A stretch of DNA of 64,000 nt from Ceratothoa steindachneri (Eukaryota > Arthropoda > Malacostraca > Isopoda > Cymothoidae): the NCBI GenBank assembly GCA_963969495.1, contig OZ018321.1, forward strand, positions 131,038,293-131,102,292, in the 5' to 3' direction. The notes beneath the pieces were generated by a model. It saw nothing but the letters and a program-made list of their open reading frames with translations. It had not been told where the DNA came from and ran no database searches. Below, in pieces: positions 23,127 to 37,275 of this stretch. Both the position numbers and the translations under genes were made by a program. Positions within the stretch are counted from its first letter, which is position 1. Each line of letters begins with the position of its first letter.

Positions 23127-24398
23127 TCTTTCTTCGGCCGAACCTACAACAACATTTCTTCTCTGAGCGACTGCAAAAACAGTGGACGGTGTGTCATCAA
23201 CAAAAAGACTAGAACTTCTTGCAAAAGCTGTCGTCTACGCAAGTGTTTGGTAGTTGGGATGTCTAAAAGTGGTTCCCGCTACGGCCGACGATCAAACTGG
23301 TTTAAAATTCATTTTTTAATGCAAAATAGAGAAAATAATAATAACACTAATACAAACAATAATAATATAAATAGCGATAATAATTTAAGTGGTACATCTA
23401 ATATACTTGCGGTTAATGAAGACAAGGCTTGGAAAAACTCGAAAATACAAAGCCTAGTGACAAATTGCGAACAATCTTATAAAACTAAGTGTTTTTCTCG
23501 TGCATCTAGTTATCAAACCAATGCTTCACATAGTGGTACCCTACTTGGTGGCCAAATTCAAGAAAGCTCAAGTCCAAAAGACCAAACTGGAACTGATAGA
23601 ATTCATTATGATGAATCATCTAGTGATTTTAATTCCGGAGAGCGCCATTTAGAGCAATCGACTGATATTTCTTCCCCAGGTCCACCGGATCCATCTTCGG
23701 TCGAGATCTCTGACGGAAAAGTTTGGCAATCTCCTTTTTCAGATTCCTTACTCTCTGAGGATCTCGTTGCCTTATATCAATTTCCTGCAATAGCCCAAAG
23801 ACTAAACCCTTATTTAAATGCATCATCCTTGTCCAGTAGGTTTTTATACCCTTATTATCCATTATTTTCTCTTTTTCCAATTAATGAAACACTTAATTCG
23901 GTTATAAATGGCTCCAAAATCCAAAACTCTTCTATTCCGATCCCGCATGGAGACAAACAGACAGATACGTCCCTGAATGATCTTCAGCCTCCACAGAAAA
24001 TGTTCAAACGTAACACTTCTCCTTTATCAAGTTCACTTAATATTGAAAACTCATGGAGTTCAAGTGCTTCTTCTCCCTTTATTTGCTCATCTCCAGCATC
24101 CTCCCCGCAGATATGGAAACCTACGCCTAATTCTTACGACAAGCCATTCAGAGCGAAGTGTCAGGAGAAGACAAGTCCCTCAAATTCTACTGAAAATTCT
24201 CCGATCGATTTGAGTCTACGAACAAAGGGGCCTCACTTAGACGTCGACCTTAGGGACAATAGGTGCTTTATAAAGTCAAAAGTAGTTGTTCGGGAGGACT
24301 GCGAAAGAGCCGTTGCGAGTAATACTGATACTACGACCTTGGTACCAATACAAAACGAGCAACAAATACCACTTGATTTAAGTAGATTTAAAACATAA
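23127..24398 (+). CDS. Knirps-type nuclear receptor, last coding exon (partial gene)
   Basis: The exon encodes 423 residues. It opens with the second half of a nuclear-receptor DNA-binding domain: SFFGRTYNN, then a C-x5-C-x9-C-x2-C zinc finger (CKNSGRC, CKSC) and [20 protein letters not shown], the box typical of Knirps, Knirps-like and Eagle. These receptors lack a ligand-binding domain and act as nuclear repressors in embryonic patterning and nervous or tracheal development. The rest is low-complexity, with an asparagine run and serine/proline-rich stretches. Two CtBP co-repressor motifs stand near the end: PIDLS (24201-24215) and PLDLS (24369-24383), the latter five residues before the stop. 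The upstream exon with the first finger is not in view. No premature stop interrupts the 1.27-kb frame, which supports a functional gene. Which paralogue it is cannot be decided here. Confidence 0.9.
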   Translation, partial: SFFGRTYNNISSLSDCKNSGRCVINKKTRTSCKSCRLRKCLVVGMSKSGSRYGRRSNWFKIHFLMQNRENNNNTNTNNNNINSDNNLSGTSNILAVNEDKAWKNSKIQSLVTNCEQSYKTKCFSRASSYQTNASHSGTLLGGQIQESSSPKDQTGTDRIHYDESSSDFNSGERHLEQSTDISSPGPPDPSSVEISDGKVWQSPFSDSLLSEDLVALYQFPAIAQRLNPYLNASSLSSRFLYPYYPLFSLFPINETLNSVINGSKIQNSSIPIPHGDKQTDTSLNDLQPPQKMFKRNTSPLSSSLNIENSWSSSASSPFICSSPASSPQIWKPTPNSYDKPFRAKCQEKTSPSNSTENSPIDLSLRTKGPHLDVDLRDNRCFIKSKVVVREDCERAVASNTDTTTLVPIQNEQQIPLDLSRFKT

Positions 24399-24792
24399 TT
24401 CAAAGCCTAGGTCACGCATCTGTGTTCAATAGATTTAGCTAAAAGTGCCTCTGCAACCACTCACATATCCGTTCATTTCGCTTCAAAATTAAGATGTATA
24501 TTAAATTATTGAGAGGTGCTATATAAGAAGTATTTATCCTGTAAGTTTATGTGGAAATTAAAATATTTTTTCTTTAAATCAATTCTAATTTTCAGTGTAT
24601 TATTTGGAACGCGATGTAAATTGTTAGCTCAGATATCTAACACGATATTAAACATATTCAGTCGTGTTCTGTTAAGTGTCGGAACATTATATATTGACCA
24701 AAGCCTTTAATATGAGTCGACTTTGGAAAACCATATATCACAGCGAGACAAATTTGTACTTGTCCGTTTTAATTTCACAGAGAATAAATAAA
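24399..24792 (+). other. 3' UTR with polyadenylation signals
   Basis: Two overlapping AATAAA hexamers (24783-24788 and 24787-24792) lie 385-395 bp after the stop of the Knirps-like exon and probably end its transcript. Confidence 0.65.
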
Positions 24793-26296
24793 GGCTATTA
24801 AATTTATATAAAAAATTTAAGTATTTATAATTTCTCCTAAAAAATATAAACCTTTGAATGTTATAACAGAAACGTGTTTGATTTCAAAGCCCCTATTCAG
24901 GTTTGTATAATTAGTAGTCTTCACGAGGAACAGAGTCGAATTATTTCTAAAAATATATTTGCAGATTTCTTTAGATTTGTAGTAACCTTTGCGAGTGTTA
25001 TTCTGAGAAGATGTATATTCTGGTGGGTGTTGAAGCCTGCTCTTGCGATATAGGTGTTGGATCCCACGAAAAAACTCTGCGACTTGAATTATATGATGAA
25101 AAAGAAAGGCCAAAGACGGAAAGGAAAGATAGAAAGTAAAGATAAAGAGGAGTACCAAGTTGTCTTTTAAAGATAAATATTGGAAACAAAATTTGGGGCA
25201 ATGTTAAGAATTTATTTTACAAAGAATAACACAAAGAAAAAATAACTGATCCATCCTCTTAAAAATAGATTTTATAAACTATCCCCTAATGTTTACTGTA
25301 AGATTTTACAGTAATTTACTGACAGTACGGCACCCAGTAAGTTACTGTAATTTTTACTGTAGTAATATATGCTGTTATTTTTTAGACAGGCTGGAAAGAC
25401 ATAATATTAGTACAATGATTATAAACTATGTTCAGGTTAAATTCGTTTATTACATCAATCGCACACACAGCATAAGTAGCAAGGGTTAAAGGTTCGAAAA
25501 TGATTCTTATATTATTAGTTCATTATAGCCCTTGTAGTTACATACTCTGGTTCAAATTGATCTTTTAAAACATCACCATTCATGAACTGTGTATGAGCTC
25601 TAACCAGGGCTGCAAACAGATGTCTTCATTTTATAAAATACAACGTTTGGAAGTAAAATAATCTAACAGTATCAAAGAAATTTGTTTTAATGGTAATTAA
25701 TTTTTTGTCCAAATACCAGTTCCAAAAGTAAATTTGAAGGTTTTGGTTCATTAAAATTTTCCCAATACAATAAAATCTATGAACATTAAAAAGACCATAA
25801 TTTTATGGTGAACTAAGGACGGAAATTTACTTTCATTGGGTGAGACTTTTACTATTGAACCACACACTGACTCACACATTTGGAAAACACAAGACCTTCC
25901 TAATCAGGGGAAAATCGAAACATTAACATGATTAAGGTAAATAAATAGAAAAAAACAGTTAAAGAGAGTGAGAAAGGTTTTATTTGAACGGATGTTTTGT
26001 CGAGAAAATCTCCAGGATGAAGACCAAGTAATACAGCAAAGAGAAACTAGGCTCAAAGCCGCTCCTGTATTACTTTAAGAAGCCTGTAATTCTAGTATTC
26101 GGAGAAAGTATGAGAATGACACCGTCGGGCGATAAAACTCAAACCGGGAAAAGCTATTCAAGTGGTGGTTCCACTAAACCGAGTTTCTGATAAAGAATCT
26201 TGTTACTGGACTTTGTGCTTAAAATCTGGGACAAGAGGAATTGGAAAGCTGAGCTCATTTCAAACTCTTATGGGAATGAATTAATGAGCAAGGGAA

Positions 26297-26298
<2 letters not shown>
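24793..26298. other. Noncoding AT-rich region
   Basis: Apart from the palindrome at 25292-25362, nothing is recognised. Confidence 0.45.
25292..25362. repeat. Palindromic TTACTGTAA-rich repeat
   Basis: GTTTACTGTAAGATTTTACA and a mirrored block containing GTTACTGTAATTTTTACTG flank CAGTACGGCACCCAG, forming an imperfect inverted repeat of about 30 bp per arm. It has the look of a very small foldback repeat. No second copy was seen in this window. Confidence 0.55.

Positions 26299-26349
<51 letters not shown>
26299..26349. repeat. (TA)n microsatellite
   Basis: About 50 bp of uninterrupted TA. Confidence 0.95.
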
Positions 26350-26354
<5 letters not shown>

Positions 26355-27639
26355 GAAGTTTAATGATTTATAAAGTATTAGTAGTTTAGGAAACTTCTTC
26401 TTTTCGTTCTTTTTTCTTCAAACAATTTTGTTAAACCATCCCATTTTCTGGTTGAATTAACCTTCTAGTGAACTAGCTTTACCTCTAGCATTCGGATCTG
26501 CTGGGGACGAGGTTGTTGAAAACAATTTTCGTGTGATTGAAGATAAGAGAGGAAAATGTTTTATACAAAAGTAAATTTTCCCATTTAATTGAGAAAGATG
26601 AACATAAGCAAGGTCAAAACACAGAAAAGGGCAGAAATGGACAGAAAATCAAAAGTTAAAAAGTTTAGTAAATTTTGTATTTGCAATACCTGATGAAATA
26701 AAATTTTTTTACATGTTATTCCTATGATGATAAGCTAAATGAGGACTAAAAAGTAAATAGAATTAGTCTTACAAAAGATCAATAAATGTTTCCATTTCTC
26801 TCTAACCAAGTTTCGAGTAAATTTGAGTGATTTTTTTTTCAAATATTTGTGAGAATTTAATTTGAAATTTAATTCTTATCATCACAACCTTTCTCATTTT
26901 GCCACAAGAAGTGTGGTTGCTAGGATTCAACGACACATGAACAATCCTCCCCATTTCAATTCTTTATGCGTTATTAATAAAAAAAAATCTAGCCTTTCTA
27001 CATATTGGACGTGCCCTTAACCACTTATGACGACGTAGTGTTATGTGGTTTAGCATTTTATCCAGTTAGGATTCATCCACTGGTATATGTAGTTATATGT
27101 GGTATGACATTTCGTATAGTTTTGGTAGATCTTGGGGTAGATGGCCACAATTCAAACCTTAAAACCTTTTTCCTTCTACAAGTTCGCCTTCTCTTAAACA
27201 GTTAGTTGATCTTTTAACTTGATTTTGGATCTCAATTCTAAGGAAAAAATCGGAGAATTCAACTAAAGAAAGTCATGGATATTAAAGAGACAGATTATGA
27301 AACAAAGTATAAATGACGTATATTTAAAAGAAGATTGACGATTGCTATGATAAACCGTTGCCACCTTGAATTCTAGTGATAGCAAAAACTTATATTCAGA
27401 TATAACGGAAATAAATGCAGGCAATAGAAAAGACATAAAAAGCGTATTAAAAAATATATTTAAAGCGAAAAACAACGAGAACACCCCTCACAAGGAAATT
27501 GCAGCCGCAACCCAAATTTTCGGACACCGGAAATTTGAGGAAATTAGATAAATCCAAGGTTGTAAAGTTTTTATTTGCATATAAATATGAATATAATAGT
27601 GAAATAAGGATTAATGAATAGCAATAAGTTATATATGCC
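26350..27639. other. Noncoding AT-rich region
   Basis: Small open frames around 27005-27551 lack recognisable domains. Confidence 0.45.
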
Positions 27640-28545
27640 CCAAATTATCAACAAGTGAAAAAATTACGCAATTTGATAAAATTGGCAGTGATGAGACGTT
27701 GATTCTTCGAAGCATGCTCTCCATGAGGGTACCACACCTGAGGAATGTGATACTGGTTCACTCCTCGGTGATAATTTCCTTCAATTGCTCCTTGAAGATT
27801 TGCTGACGAACTCTTTCGGCCTCTTTCAGGTCCTGTCAGAAGTTTTCAAGTGAATTCATATCCCGATACTGAGATGGACAGGGCGGTCCCTCACCGTGAT
27901 ATTGTTGGCCCGGAGCACTGTATGGTAGGGGCAAACTTGTGACATGGGGCATTGGCCGGCTGGAAAATCACATTCAGGGAATTTCTGGAAAGGTCTCGGG
28001 TTGAGAGCAGTATGTAATTTCTCTCGACAGCTTGGTACTTCTCTGAATTCATCGTGCCATCACGAACTGTGAGATGACTTACCCCTCAACTTGTCATCAA
28101 CCCCCATACCATTACACAGCGGCTACCATTCTTTACTTCTGGCACTATGCACTCTTTACTCAACTATTCTTATGGCCTCCTGGGAACTCTAACGTTGTCT
28201 GGGGGTGAGAACAACTAGAACATGGACTCGTCGTACCATAAAATACGTCCCCACTTTACATGATTTCAGGTCTCGTTGAAGCAGTCTGCGACGGACTGTT
28301 CTTATGAATGCATTAACTTGCCCACTTTCTGTCCATTCGCAATGCAGCTCGAATGCGGTTTTCTTACGATTCCGAGACCTCATGCGACGCAGAGACCTGT
28401 CGTCAGGTTGCATACTGACCCTAACTCGTCCATAACAAGGTCGGTCTTTGACGTTCCCACTTTCTAGGATCTTCTTCAACACTTCTACAACACCGGAATG
28501 TGATCCGTCTACCCTCCGGGCGATTTGTCGACCCCTGAGACTCCC
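27640..28545 (-). pseudogene. Decayed Tc1-like transposase
   Basis: On the minus strand a helix-turn-helix segment reads RSLRRMRSRNRKKTAFEL and STVRRRLL-like ITVRRRLLQRDLKSCKVG (28250-28450). Downstream, in changing frames, come a VMVWGLM-type segment (about 28100), FQPANAPCHKF (about 27960, the second catalytic region, with the usual QQD replaced by QPA) and a closing segment QVWYPHGEHASKNQRL (about 27720). Order and spacing match a Tc1 transposase of about 340 residues. There are several stops and frameshifts. No inverted ends were found. Confidence 0.65.
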
Positions 28546-30271
28546 CTCTTACAGGGCGCTTATCATAATTTTTTCTGCTACGATATAAATACGTGTTTTG
28601 TGGATTATCATGTCATTATCAGATCCTATCGAGATGTAATATTAAATTAATCAACAGATACTATGTGTTAAATAAAGAAATTTTCAATGTATCACACCGC
28701 ATACTAATACAAGGATTTTATACATTTAAATAACATCGTTATTTTAGAAATTTCCTCGACGTACACAAGGAAAAATAGAAAGCAATGTGTACGAAAACTT
28801 TTGGCTACGTATGTATATTATCTTGACGTGTTATTCTCATTCTCGTTTCTTACAGGCCCGTAACCCCACGAAGCATTCTAAGCTACTACTTCGTTTGTAC
28901 CTATTTTTCACACGCTCTCGTTCTTCATTCCATCTACCCTTTTATTACCCATCACCCTCATCAAATTTGCTATTTGCACTTTCCTTCTAGATCTTAATTT
29001 ATTTATTTATTCGTATAGGATGATGGTGAAAAAGGGACCCTCTCCTCGTTTCTTTGGGATGGGGGACAGGGAAACAGAGGAATAGTGGTGAAACATAAGT
29101 ACAGGGAGACAAAGGAATAGTGTGACCGCGAATCGGGCTTTCTTTCTCCTTCCATAATTTCACTCCCTGCATACGTGTGAAAGTTTTTATGGCGTTTTTA
29201 GTTCTATACAAATAAGTTATTCTGTAACACGTAAAAAATTATTTCAATTATTTTATAATAGATTACCGTGTGAAGTTAATTAGATCTTATACATTATGCA
29301 ACCCATCTTCTAAATCGCCCTCCACCGGCAACATCACATTTTCCAAAATAAACAGAAAGAAAATCTCAATATTTTCGGGGCAACTAAATTATTTTTGGAT
29401 GAACATTTAGATAAAATTGAAAAAGGATTAATTCTTAAAAATAACGGCGTGAAATTCCTTTTTATTCTGTTAAATGTAAAAAACCTTTTTGTTTCTTACA
29501 CTAAAAAAATTCTGGAAGGAAAGAGCATTGCGAAAATAAAAGATTATAAAACAATAAAAATAAACTAGCTATTCTTTTTGAGGAATCAGGAAACATATGA
29601 CTAATTTAAAATAGTTTCTAGTAATCATATCAGGTGCGAGGTCATCGAGATGTTGCATTCGTATCTTAGTAGTACTCTTTTGTGGTAACGCGGTGCCAAA
29701 TCCTGGACAAGACCGAACGATTTGTTGGATGATACGAGAGTGTAAACTTTCTTCATGATTTATGATTTGATCATGTTTTATATCCTCTCAAATCAGACAA
29801 ATGCAACCTAATACCCCCCACAATAATCATTAATTATTAGCATTTGTTTTACAGCACTGTCTTCCAAATATTTCCTACCTAGACTAATGACATCCATAAT
29901 AGTAATAAATTATAGAATAGTAGGATGAGGACCCGGCGTTGTCCGGTATAAATAGTCCTGTCTCAAATAAATACAGATACATATTGTTTGAAATTCATAT
30001 ATTGTGGCACAAAAATATCTTTACTTGCTGATTATTATTATTATTTGTGGGGTGAAGACAGATTCAGGAGAATTGCGCATTCTTCCTATCATATAATATA
30101 TAATATACTGTACTTAAAATGAGTGAAACTCTCACCGCGAGCGCCCGGCAGTTTACGCGCGCGCTTGAATGACCGTTAGTTATAAGCCCACGTTGTGGTC
30201 GCAGGAACAGATCGAGCGTGTTATAGATGCAGATCAAGTAGGCTTTACACCAGTTATTTTACGGAGCCTAT
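28546..30271. other. Noncoding region
   Basis: No supported gene. A GC-richer patch at 30130-30230 (GCGCCCGGCAGTTTACGCGC) and a GACCCGGCGTTGTCCGG motif at 29931 may be transposon remnants but could not be placed. Confidence 0.4.
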
Positions 30272-30975
30272 GCAAATCGTAGATAAACAATTCAAATTAC
30301 TACTTCATGAAAGGTTTAGATTAGTATTTGACAAAATATGAAAAGTTCAAATTAGTAGTTCATATAATAGGAGGAGTTCAAATTAGAAATTCATGAGGGA
30401 TAAACAATTTGAACTGCTACTTCATGAAAGATGAACAGTTCGAATTTTATTTCATAAAACCTGAACAGTTCAAATCAGTAGTTCATTAAAGATGAACAGT
30501 TAAAAATAGTATTTCATAAAATATGAACAGTTCAAAATTAGTAGGTCAAATAATAGTAAAGGTTCAGTTTTGAATTTCATGAAAGTTAAATAGTTTGAAC
30601 TAATATTCTATGAAAGATGAAAAATTGAAATTACACTTTAATAAAAGAAAAACAGTTTAAATTACTTGTTCAAGAAAAAGAACACCAAACTACTAGCTTA
30701 TGAAAAATGAAGTGTTTAAGTTCACATTTCAATTTTCTTGTTTCCGAAAGATGAATGGTTTAAATTACTAGGTCATAGAAGAACTCTTCGGACTACTAGC
30801 TCATGATAAATAATTAGTTCAGATTACTTGGTCATGTAAAGGTGAACAGTTTAAATTACTGGTTCATGAGAGAAACAATTTGATTCATTATTTTATGAAA
30901 GCTACGTAATTGAAATTACTAATTTATTTACATGAGAATTTTTCAAATTGTTAGTTCATGAAAGATGAACAGTGT
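30272..30975. repeat. Diverged minisatellite, unit about 35-40 bp
   Basis: Variants of AAAGATGAACAGTTCAAATT followed by ACTAGTTCATG recur about 18-20 times with many substitutions and small indels. No open frame runs through it. Confidence 0.8.
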
Positions 30976-33029
30976 TTAGCTTTAAACGAATAATTCTAAT
31001 TTAATGTCAATTCGTTTCATTAGACATTTATTTATTTATGGAACCTCCCTCAAAATATAAAATATATAATTTTTCTTACGTTAATGGCAGGGTTATCATA
31101 ATTCTCTTGATATCCATAAATTTTTAATGAGGCTATATATAAGCAATGTCTATTTGTGATGACTGAACTTTTCCTTAAATTCATTAATCAAAATATATTT
31201 GGATTTCCTTCAAGTATTTGCCATTTTGTATGCACCGAGTTAAAAACATTCTCATTCATCGTGCCCGGATCTTTATGTTGGCACTTTATTAAACTCCATT
31301 ATTAATTGGTCTTACAAAGCAATGAGCTATGCTTGTGTAAAGACTGCGAAAAAAAAGGATGGGTCTGTTTCTTATCTGATATTAATGGGTTGTGTATGTC
31401 TTGTAGATGGCAAGAAACCAACTAAACTCTTTCTTGGTTCTAAGTTATTGAATGGATTGGTTTGCACTCAACCCAAATCAATAGGACCACACTGTGATTA
31501 TCATAGGTGCTTAAAACCACACTAAAAAAAACAGGTAGCCTATGTTTTGTTGGTTTTAAGTGGATAACGAAATAAAAATTTATTTTACGTAGTGTACGCT
31601 AGTTGGTTAAAATACTTCAACCCGATGGCATTTTTTTACCTTAAGTTGATTTTTAGTTATTTTGGTGGAATTCTCGAAAGTATTTGAGATAAAATAATAA
31701 AAGTACCAATTGGATTAAAACATAGAATTTTATCGAGGAAGAAAAGCTACAATTTAACATTTGGAAAATAAAATGTGAAAATTGTTTGGAAAAAATTCCC
31801 AATTGCTTCGAAGCAAAACATAAATTTTATTTTTCCTTCTCAAAGAAATATTTTATTTTGAGTTTCATGGGAAATATATCCTGATAATGTTATAGCTGAG
31901 AATAATCTTGATTAAATTTTAATTTACTACTTTTGAAAGAGGGAGAGATTTTTAGTTGTCTGTTAATCTCGGGGTGTTTCAAGAAAGGAAAGCAGTCAAA
32001 CAAGTAATACTCAGAAATAATTTTGGAACAAATACAAAAAGAAATTCCTCTAAAGCAAATATATAAATAACGGTGACATCTAATTATGAGATTCATTTGC
32101 AATCTATCATTGTGCTCGTTTGGGAAGCTTGTTAGATACAACGTAATGATAATAATCAGCATTTTGGATGGCGTTCTTAAGAGCAGAAGTTTCACAGACC
32201 GCTTGGACTCGCTAAGTGTGACCTTGCTGATGGCGTTAATCATTCTTTGTAATATTAATTCGACAAGTAATTCGTTCTTAATCATAGCAAAATAACGATA
32301 GGGGAAAGATGTCTTTGGGACTGAATGCAAATTTGTGTGGATTTTATCTCATAGGGATATAAATCACTATTTAGCCGTTACCTCCTTGTTAAAAATTATT
32401 TTGAGATGAATTAAATAGTTCTCACGATGAGCGAATAGCACATTGAATCCTGGCAAGGAAGATTAACAAAAAAGTGAGGAAAAGGACAGGACATGAAACT
32501 TAATGAAGATGTATCGAATTAAAGCTTACTGCTATGAAAGACATTTCTTAAATGCTGTAGGTGCGTAGATGTATTTTAAAAGTCTTCCTGCGAGGCAGAT
32601 CGTATAATTGAGCAGAAAGTTCGATGGTTAGATCGATTTAACTTAACTGTCTAGCCTTGTTGTAAAATTCTATTCAATTTATTGTTAGGGTTGGATATGC
32701 CAAGGAGGAGATTGTGGAGCCGTGGGGGTAATTTCCCTATTATTATTTTTTATTAAAATACGCTTAACCAAACCCTTTCGTATGGAGGTAAAGTTTTAGT
32801 ATTGAAGTACAAGGAACTGGAAAAAAACATCGGGTCCACACAAGCCCTCACAAAACAGGAAAGTTACCTTGTCATCACTCGTAACACACCCTCTCCCCCT
32901 CGTATATACCCAATTTTATTTTATGTAACATTATTTGCAGAGTAATTATCCATACTATTCTTAAACATGCTTACTAAACTACTAGATACTATGGTAGCAA
33001 TGAATTCCAATAGCTTATTATCTTAAATG
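30976..33029. other. Noncoding AT-rich region
   Basis: The minus-strand frame 31890-32330 (146 codons) and the plus-strand frame 31322-31525 show no recognisable domain or codon pattern and are not called. Confidence 0.45.
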
Positions 33030-33370
33030 AAATGAAATTTTGTGCTATTTGTACAATTAACCCAAGGATGAAACAACTTAAATCCATTATTTCTAGTATC
33101 ACCTATATTCGAGGTAAAAACGCAGTCAGGGCTTATCTTATCAAGGCTTTTTATAATCTTAAAAACCTGGATCAGTCACCGCACAATGAACGTGTTCTTA
33201 AAGATAGAAAATCTTCTATGATTTATGGCGGAGTTCTGTAATCATCCTAGTGGTCATATGCTGGACCCTTTCCAATCTTTCAATATCCTTCACAAGAAAT
33301 GGGCACTATCGCTGAATCGCATACTCCAGATGCGGACGGACAAACGACTTATACAAGTTTTGTTCTACAC
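33030..33370 (-). pseudogene. C-terminal fragment of a non-LTR retrotransposon (LINE) reverse transcriptase
   Basis: From 33353 downward the minus strand reads LYKSFVRPHLEYAIQ, a stop, then CPFLVKDIERLERVQHM, the well-known segment after the RT thumb in CR1/L2/Jockey-type LINEs. In another frame further down come LIQVFKIIKSLDKISPD and NIGDTRNNGFKLF, also typical of that region. A frameshift and at least two stops show decay. Only the 3' portion is present, as expected of a 5'-truncated LINE. Confidence 0.75.
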
Positions 33371-34006
33371 TCCTTTGTACCTTCGGTATTTTGCGTTTAC
33401 TGAGCATTCTTTCGCTACCATAACCTTTTCACTACATATCCTAAATGGTTGTTATTAACCCTTATCTGTCTGTTACTATAAACCTCTCCAGATCTTTTCG
33501 TACCTGCAATCGTACCTCGAAGACTTACCTCTTCTCTCAATCCTTTCCTGGATAGAAGCTATGCGAAGCGACATGGCTGCGAAGAGGCCATACAAATGTG
33601 CACATTATTATTTCGAGCTCCGTAGGCGCTGTTTATAAATTTACTTGTACTTACTGTCACCGATAATTCAAAAGTGATATTGTGCAAAAGCGTTCTGGAA
33701 CGGTAGTAACATTGGAAAACAAATGGTGGAGAATTCATGTCGCTGCCAAATAAATTGTGTTCGGCCCAGTTTTTATTTTAGTTTAAGAGACATTTCCCAT
33801 GGAGCTTATGACCCCTGACATGTCTCGAATGTGTGATATATATTGGTCATATTTCAGAGCTGAGTCGCTTTGAGTTAAATCAAAATAAATAGAAAATTCC
33901 AATCCCAATTCACCAAATGGGCGAATAAAATAAATGGCGAGTGTTAAATGCAGCATGACAAGGCTCGTACTTGCCTTTTAAGAACGATGATATATACGCG
34001 AGTGTA

Positions 34007-34008
<2 letters not shown>
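33371..34008. other. Noncoding region
   Basis: No feature recognised between the LINE fragment and the TA tract. Confidence 0.45.

Positions 34009-34068
<60 letters not shown>
34009..34068. repeat. (TA)n microsatellite
   Basis: About 60 bp of TA. Confidence 0.95.
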
Positions 34069-34070
<2 letters not shown>

Positions 34071-34359
34071 AGAAGGAGTGCAAGAGCCACCGGAGAGATA
34101 TGCAACATCGTTTATTTTTGCTTTCTTTAACGTCCCGCCAAAGTTTTCGTCTTCAGGATTAAAATGAAAAACAACTAAATTAGTACACGAGAAAAAACTA
34201 TCAAAGATCCAAAAATAAAATTAGCAAAAATGTTTATATACCGGATATTGCAAAAGTCTAGTTACACTCGTTACGACGCTCACAGAAAAGGATACAATGA
34301 TAGTTTTGATGCAGTTAGACACGTTATTATTATTTTAAAATATAAATATGTGTTTAATT

Positions 34360-35190
34360 TGTAATATTAATCAATGTGGCCGCCCTTGGCTTGAGCACAC
34401 GCTCTAGGCGACATTTGAAGCAACTCACACGTTACGGACGAAGTCCTTCCTCATGCTGGCCCACACATTGTTGGCAGATGTCTTCAGCCCTCGACGTTGC
34501 TGAGGTAGACCTCACGGGCCTTGCACTCAAAGTACACACACACAGTGTAGTCGATGGGATTTAGGTCGGGCGCCTCCGGCTACCAAAAGTCCTTCGACGA
34601 GAAGTTCCGGTTCGACCCAAACCACTCTTGCCCGATCTTAGTCATGTGGTCTGTGCCAACGTCCTGCTGAAGGATGTAGTCGGGTTTTTTCGTGATTTTA
34701 CTCACACAAGGCCAGACTTCCGTCGCCTGATGTCCCTGTAGTAGGGCGCAGTTAGCCTATAACTGGCTACAAACCACCCCGGAGTAATCTTCTCTCCATT
34801 TGAAGTCACGACTCAGAGCAGCATCACAGAATCTGGGTGCTTCGCCATGGACAGGTAGCAGACCTCGGAGACATCTTGGCCGAAGCTTAGCATGCGGCGA
34901 TAATTTTGCTTTATGATGACTGGATCGACCGTGAAGTTTGTTTCATCAGAAAAAATAAGAATCAGTTGCCATGACTCATAAATTCGTTGAGAAGGCGACG
35001 ACAGCTCTCCCGAAGTTGTTCTCGCATAATTACGGTGAGTAGAGGCCCTTCTACGCAACTCAAGCTCTTGTCGCCTTCTTTTATGACGGTTCTGGACATC
35101 GTGGCCACGGATATTTTCTTCTTCTTCGCAAACGCAGTGATTTTGAGCTTCTTCGGAGCAATTTTGAAAGCTTTCTCTCCCAAAGTAATA
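34360..35190 (-). pseudogene. Decayed mariner-family transposase
   Basis: The minus strand opens with [18 protein letters not shown] near 35183 and continues to [17 protein letters not shown] (34965). The next segment carries [17 protein letters not shown] (about 34960-34910), with the first catalytic aspartate, and [16 protein letters not shown]. Farther on come RLTAPYYRDI (about 34750) and shifted traces of the later catalytic regions down to about 34370. Two or more frameshifts separate these pieces. The left flank has ATTGCAAAAGTCTAGTTACA at 34247, a possible inverted end. The right end runs into a TA tract, so its partner is not visible. Confidence 0.7.
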
Positions 35191-35233
35191 TCTTAGGAGG
35201 TGGGTAAAATCTATTATTCTAGGTGATACCTCT

Positions 35234-36325
<1,092 letters not shown>

Positions 36326-36456
36326 TGTAGCGAGAAAATGAGTTGATGCTTGATTGTGGCAGGGATCACCAGTTCAAGGTTGAAACTGGTTCCCCCCACT
36401 ACAATCAAGCATCCTTTACGCTCGCTAGAAACATCAACCCCTTCTCTCGCTATAAA
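36326..36456 (+). repeat. Hairpin repeat with TGTAGC end, left of the palindrome
   Basis: TGTAGCGAG begins at 36326. GATGCTTGATTGTGGCAGGG (36345 on) pairs with CACTACAATCAAGCATC (to 36413), giving a stem of about 30 bp around CAAGGTTGAAAC. A TATAAA lies at 36451. Related sequences ending ...ATCAAGCATC plus a GCTACA-type end recur at 42966-43003 and 44211-44289 in the same orientation. It may be an LTR edge or a foldback element. Confidence 0.6.
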
Positions 36457-36926
36457 TGGTGACATGCGGAATGTATCACATCATCTTACGAAGCCATCTA
36501 ATTTCTGAAGTCATCCTCGAAATCTCTCAACGGAACGCAAGTACAACCATGGATTCCATCCAACCGTTCATCAAGGAGCCTACATTCATCTCACCGAATC
36601 ACCAACTCGACTCAACTGGACGCTCAACGTCAGCGCCGTGCAACTCTCCCACTCTCACTCATAACACTCTTCAGTAAGCGACACAATTCAACAAAATTTG
36701 AATTTACAGTCGCAGATACTCGTATGCTCGCAAAACCCCTCTCTAGCCGACTTGCTAGATCGTTAAGTTATCAGCGCGCTTCAGTTTGCATTAATTCATT
36801 ATAACATTATTCATTCATTCGCTCCATCACTTCATTCAATCGAACTCACAGAGTTGCTACCTATGACAACACGCCATCAAAACAACTTATTAGCATTCAC
36901 ATAGCATTCTTAGTTTAGTCCTCCCC
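36457..36926. other. Noncoding stretch between hairpin repeat and palindrome
   Basis: Moderate GC with an open frame (36456-36677) that shows no known domain. It could be part of a retroelement leader belonging with the TATAAA at 36451. Confidence 0.35.
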
Positions 36927-37237
36927 CCCCGCAGGGTGAGGAGGACCTTCCTTTAATTATTGTAAGAAAAATACAAAAATGAAATTTAGAAAAATTTCTT
37001 TAACAAAATAACACAAAAATATTAGACAAAAGGAAACCTCAGAAAAGGTTTAGTAACAAAGTCTGGATATTACCGTAAGAGTTAATGACCAGGACGTCAG
37101 TGAAAGAGAGAAAAGAGATATCAGAGAGCCGAAGAAAGAGTGGAAAGAACACTGGAGGAGCCAGGGGTGGAAGGTGGGAGCAGGTCACACCGGTAGCAGA
37201 GCTGATAAACGTCCGTCCCGGCTCGGGGAGTGTGGGA

Positions 37238-37246
37238 CCTTATATA
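37238..37246 (-). promoter_or_regulatory. TATA box in the left arm (mirror of 42528-42536)
   Basis: TATATAAGG on the minus strand, about 30 bp before GACGGACGTTTATC. It would drive transcription outward, to the left of the palindrome. Confidence 0.55.
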
Positions 37247-37275
37247 GTCCAGAGAAGGAGAAGGCCCACACACGC

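Noticed and set aside
31890..32330. 146-codon minus-strand frame
   Set aside because: No domain, irregular composition and AT-rich surroundings; likely chance.
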